From Terracoccus luteus (lineage in GTDB: Bacteria > Actinomycetota > Actinomycetes > Actinomycetales > Dermatophilaceae), in assembly GCF_003635045.1 (NCBI RefSeq), contig NZ_RBXT01000001.1:1550001-1614000 (forward strand): a DNA stretch of 64,000 nt, given 5' to 3'. Below are positions 63,387 to 64,000 of this stretch, piece after piece (position 1 is the stretch's first letter; every line of letters begins with the position of its first letter). A program made the position numbers and the translations under genes. A model generated the notes under the pieces. The model was not told the DNA's origin. It searched no databases and saw nothing but the letters and a program-made list of their open reading frames with translations.

Positions 63387-63806
63387 CTAGGTGCCCACCG
63401 ACGCTCCCCCGACCAGCCGACGGACGCTCGCCGCCTCGACCTCGTACCGGCTCTGGCGACCCGTCGGGCCGCCGTAGAACCGGCGCCGCAGCGAGCCCGT
63501 CACCTCGACGTCCTGCCCGGCCGGCAGCCGCAGCGCCGTCCGACGCGAGACCGCCGACCAGCACACGACGTCGATGGTGTCGACGCCCGGTGCCCGGGCG
63601 CGGGCAGGCCGTGCGACGACCACCCGCAGCGTCACGATGACGTCGCCGCTCGGTAGCTCGCGCTGTTCCGCCGCGGCGGACAGCCGCCCGTGCAGCACGA
63701 TCTCGTTGCGCGACGGCCGCAGCACGTCGTCGCCCGCCTGCTCCCGCGCCCTGGCCGTCCGACCGACCCCAGCGCCCGGCTCCGGCTTCACCGTCCGTGT
63801 CCCCAT
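63387..63806 (-). CDS. Single-stranded DNA-binding-like protein
   Basis: The 139-residue protein has one OB fold of SSB type: NEIVLHGRLSAAAEQRELPS, GDVIVTLRVVVARP, DTIDVVCWSAVSRRTALRLP, VEVTGSLRRRF, YEVEAASVRRL. It lacks the acidic SSB tail, so it is a secondary paralogue rather than the replicative SSB. AGGAGGGGAC precedes the ATG at 63806. It ends 11 bases before trmI. Confidence 0.82.
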   Translation of the reverse strand: MGTRTVKPEPGAGVGRTARAREQAGDDVLRPSRNEIVLHGRLSAAAEQRELPSGDVIVTLRVVVARPARARAPGVDTIDVVCWSAVSRRTALRLPAGQDVEVTGSLRRRFYGGPTGRQSRYEVEAASVRRLVGGASVGT

Positions 63807-63943
63807 GTCCCCTCCTGACCCGACCCCGGCGGGGTCGACCGGGTCAGTCCACCGCGCTCGCGCCACCGGGCGGCGCCGACGGACCTCCGCCTGTGGACGG
63901 CGCACCATCCGCCCGGCCAGGGGCCGGGGGTGTGGACGACGGG

Positions 63944-64000
63944 TCAGCCGCGCCCGCGGCGGGCGAGCTGGGCCCCGACGACCTCGTTGATGCGATGGGC
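63944..64000 (-). CDS. Tail of a further minus-strand gene, cut by the window edge
   Basis: The last 18 codons of a frame run from the right edge to a TGA (63944-63946) and read AHRINEVVGAQLARRGRG. The frame has host-like third positions. In related actinobacteria this place often holds a RecB-type nuclease or a site-2 protease gene, but 18 residues are too few to identify it. Confidence 0.35.
   Translation of the reverse strand, partial: AHRINEVVGAQLARRGRG

Overview
The window is about 64 kb of very GC-rich DNA with dense, largely co-oriented genes, many 4-base stop/start overlaps (ATGA or GTGA) and frequent GTG starts. It carries a complete Pup-proteasome locus (pup, prcA, prcB, dop, pafA, pafB, pafC and the ATPase arc/mpa), rbpA, and a lnt-ppm1-fxsA operon. 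Together these place it in the Actinobacteria. A member of the Micrococcales, perhaps Intrasporangiaceae, is my inference from gene content and style, not something I could test.

Layout. 1-5.9 kb: a truncated ROK regulator, an exported sugar dehydrogenase coupled to a Tat-exported sugar isomerase, a GrpB-like protein with an alpha/beta hydrolase, and a VOC protein. 6.0-7.95 kb: a low-GC foreign island with an orphan RHS-type toxin tip, its likely immunity gene and a dead serine recombinase. 8-20 kb: mostly single genes, including an exported phytase-like/glycerophosphodiesterase fusion, a decayed protease fragment, FadR-type and ArsR-type regulators, two MFS transporters, a GNAT enzyme, an LGFP-repeat protein and rbpA behind a probable ECF-type promoter. 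20-28.4 kb: lnt-ppm1-fxsA (lipoprotein acylation and polyprenol-phosphate mannose), ybaK, an Lrp regulator, an exported peptidase, a 5'-3' exonuclease and a cold-shock gene.

28.6-39.4 kb, minus strand: pafA, FKBP lipoprotein, FKBP, pafB, pafC, tatA, tatC, a lipid kinase and helY. This is the order known from mycobacteria apart from the inserted lipid kinase. 39.4-51.3 kb: an insertion between pafA and the proteasome core, with an epimerase, a Tat-exported ferritin-like protein, a two-component system and a divergent five-gene peptide ABC transporter. A coiled-coil DivIVA-like gene follows. 51.4-55 kb: dop-pup-prcB-prcA. 55-60 kb: a large membrane protein with a pseudokinase-like middle and a flippase-like C-terminus, an HSL-type esterase, a PRPP synthetase and a DUF3054 protein. 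60.3-64 kb: arc/mpa, trmI, an SSB-like gene and the tail of one more gene.

How the parts fit. Dop deamidates the GGQ end of Pup, PafA ligates Pup to lysines, Arc unfolds pupylated proteins, and PrcAB degrades them. PafB/PafC are transcription factors that share the locus. The TatAC translocase encoded here can export the Tat-signal proteins seen in the window, namely the isomerase and the ferritin-like protein. The two-component system and the peptide transporter share a promoter region with repeated motifs and a strong hairpin, which suggests regulation of uptake. The best candidates for something unusual are the orphan toxin cassette, the pseudokinase-flippase fusion beside dop, and the repeat-rich control region at 43.9-44.0 kb.
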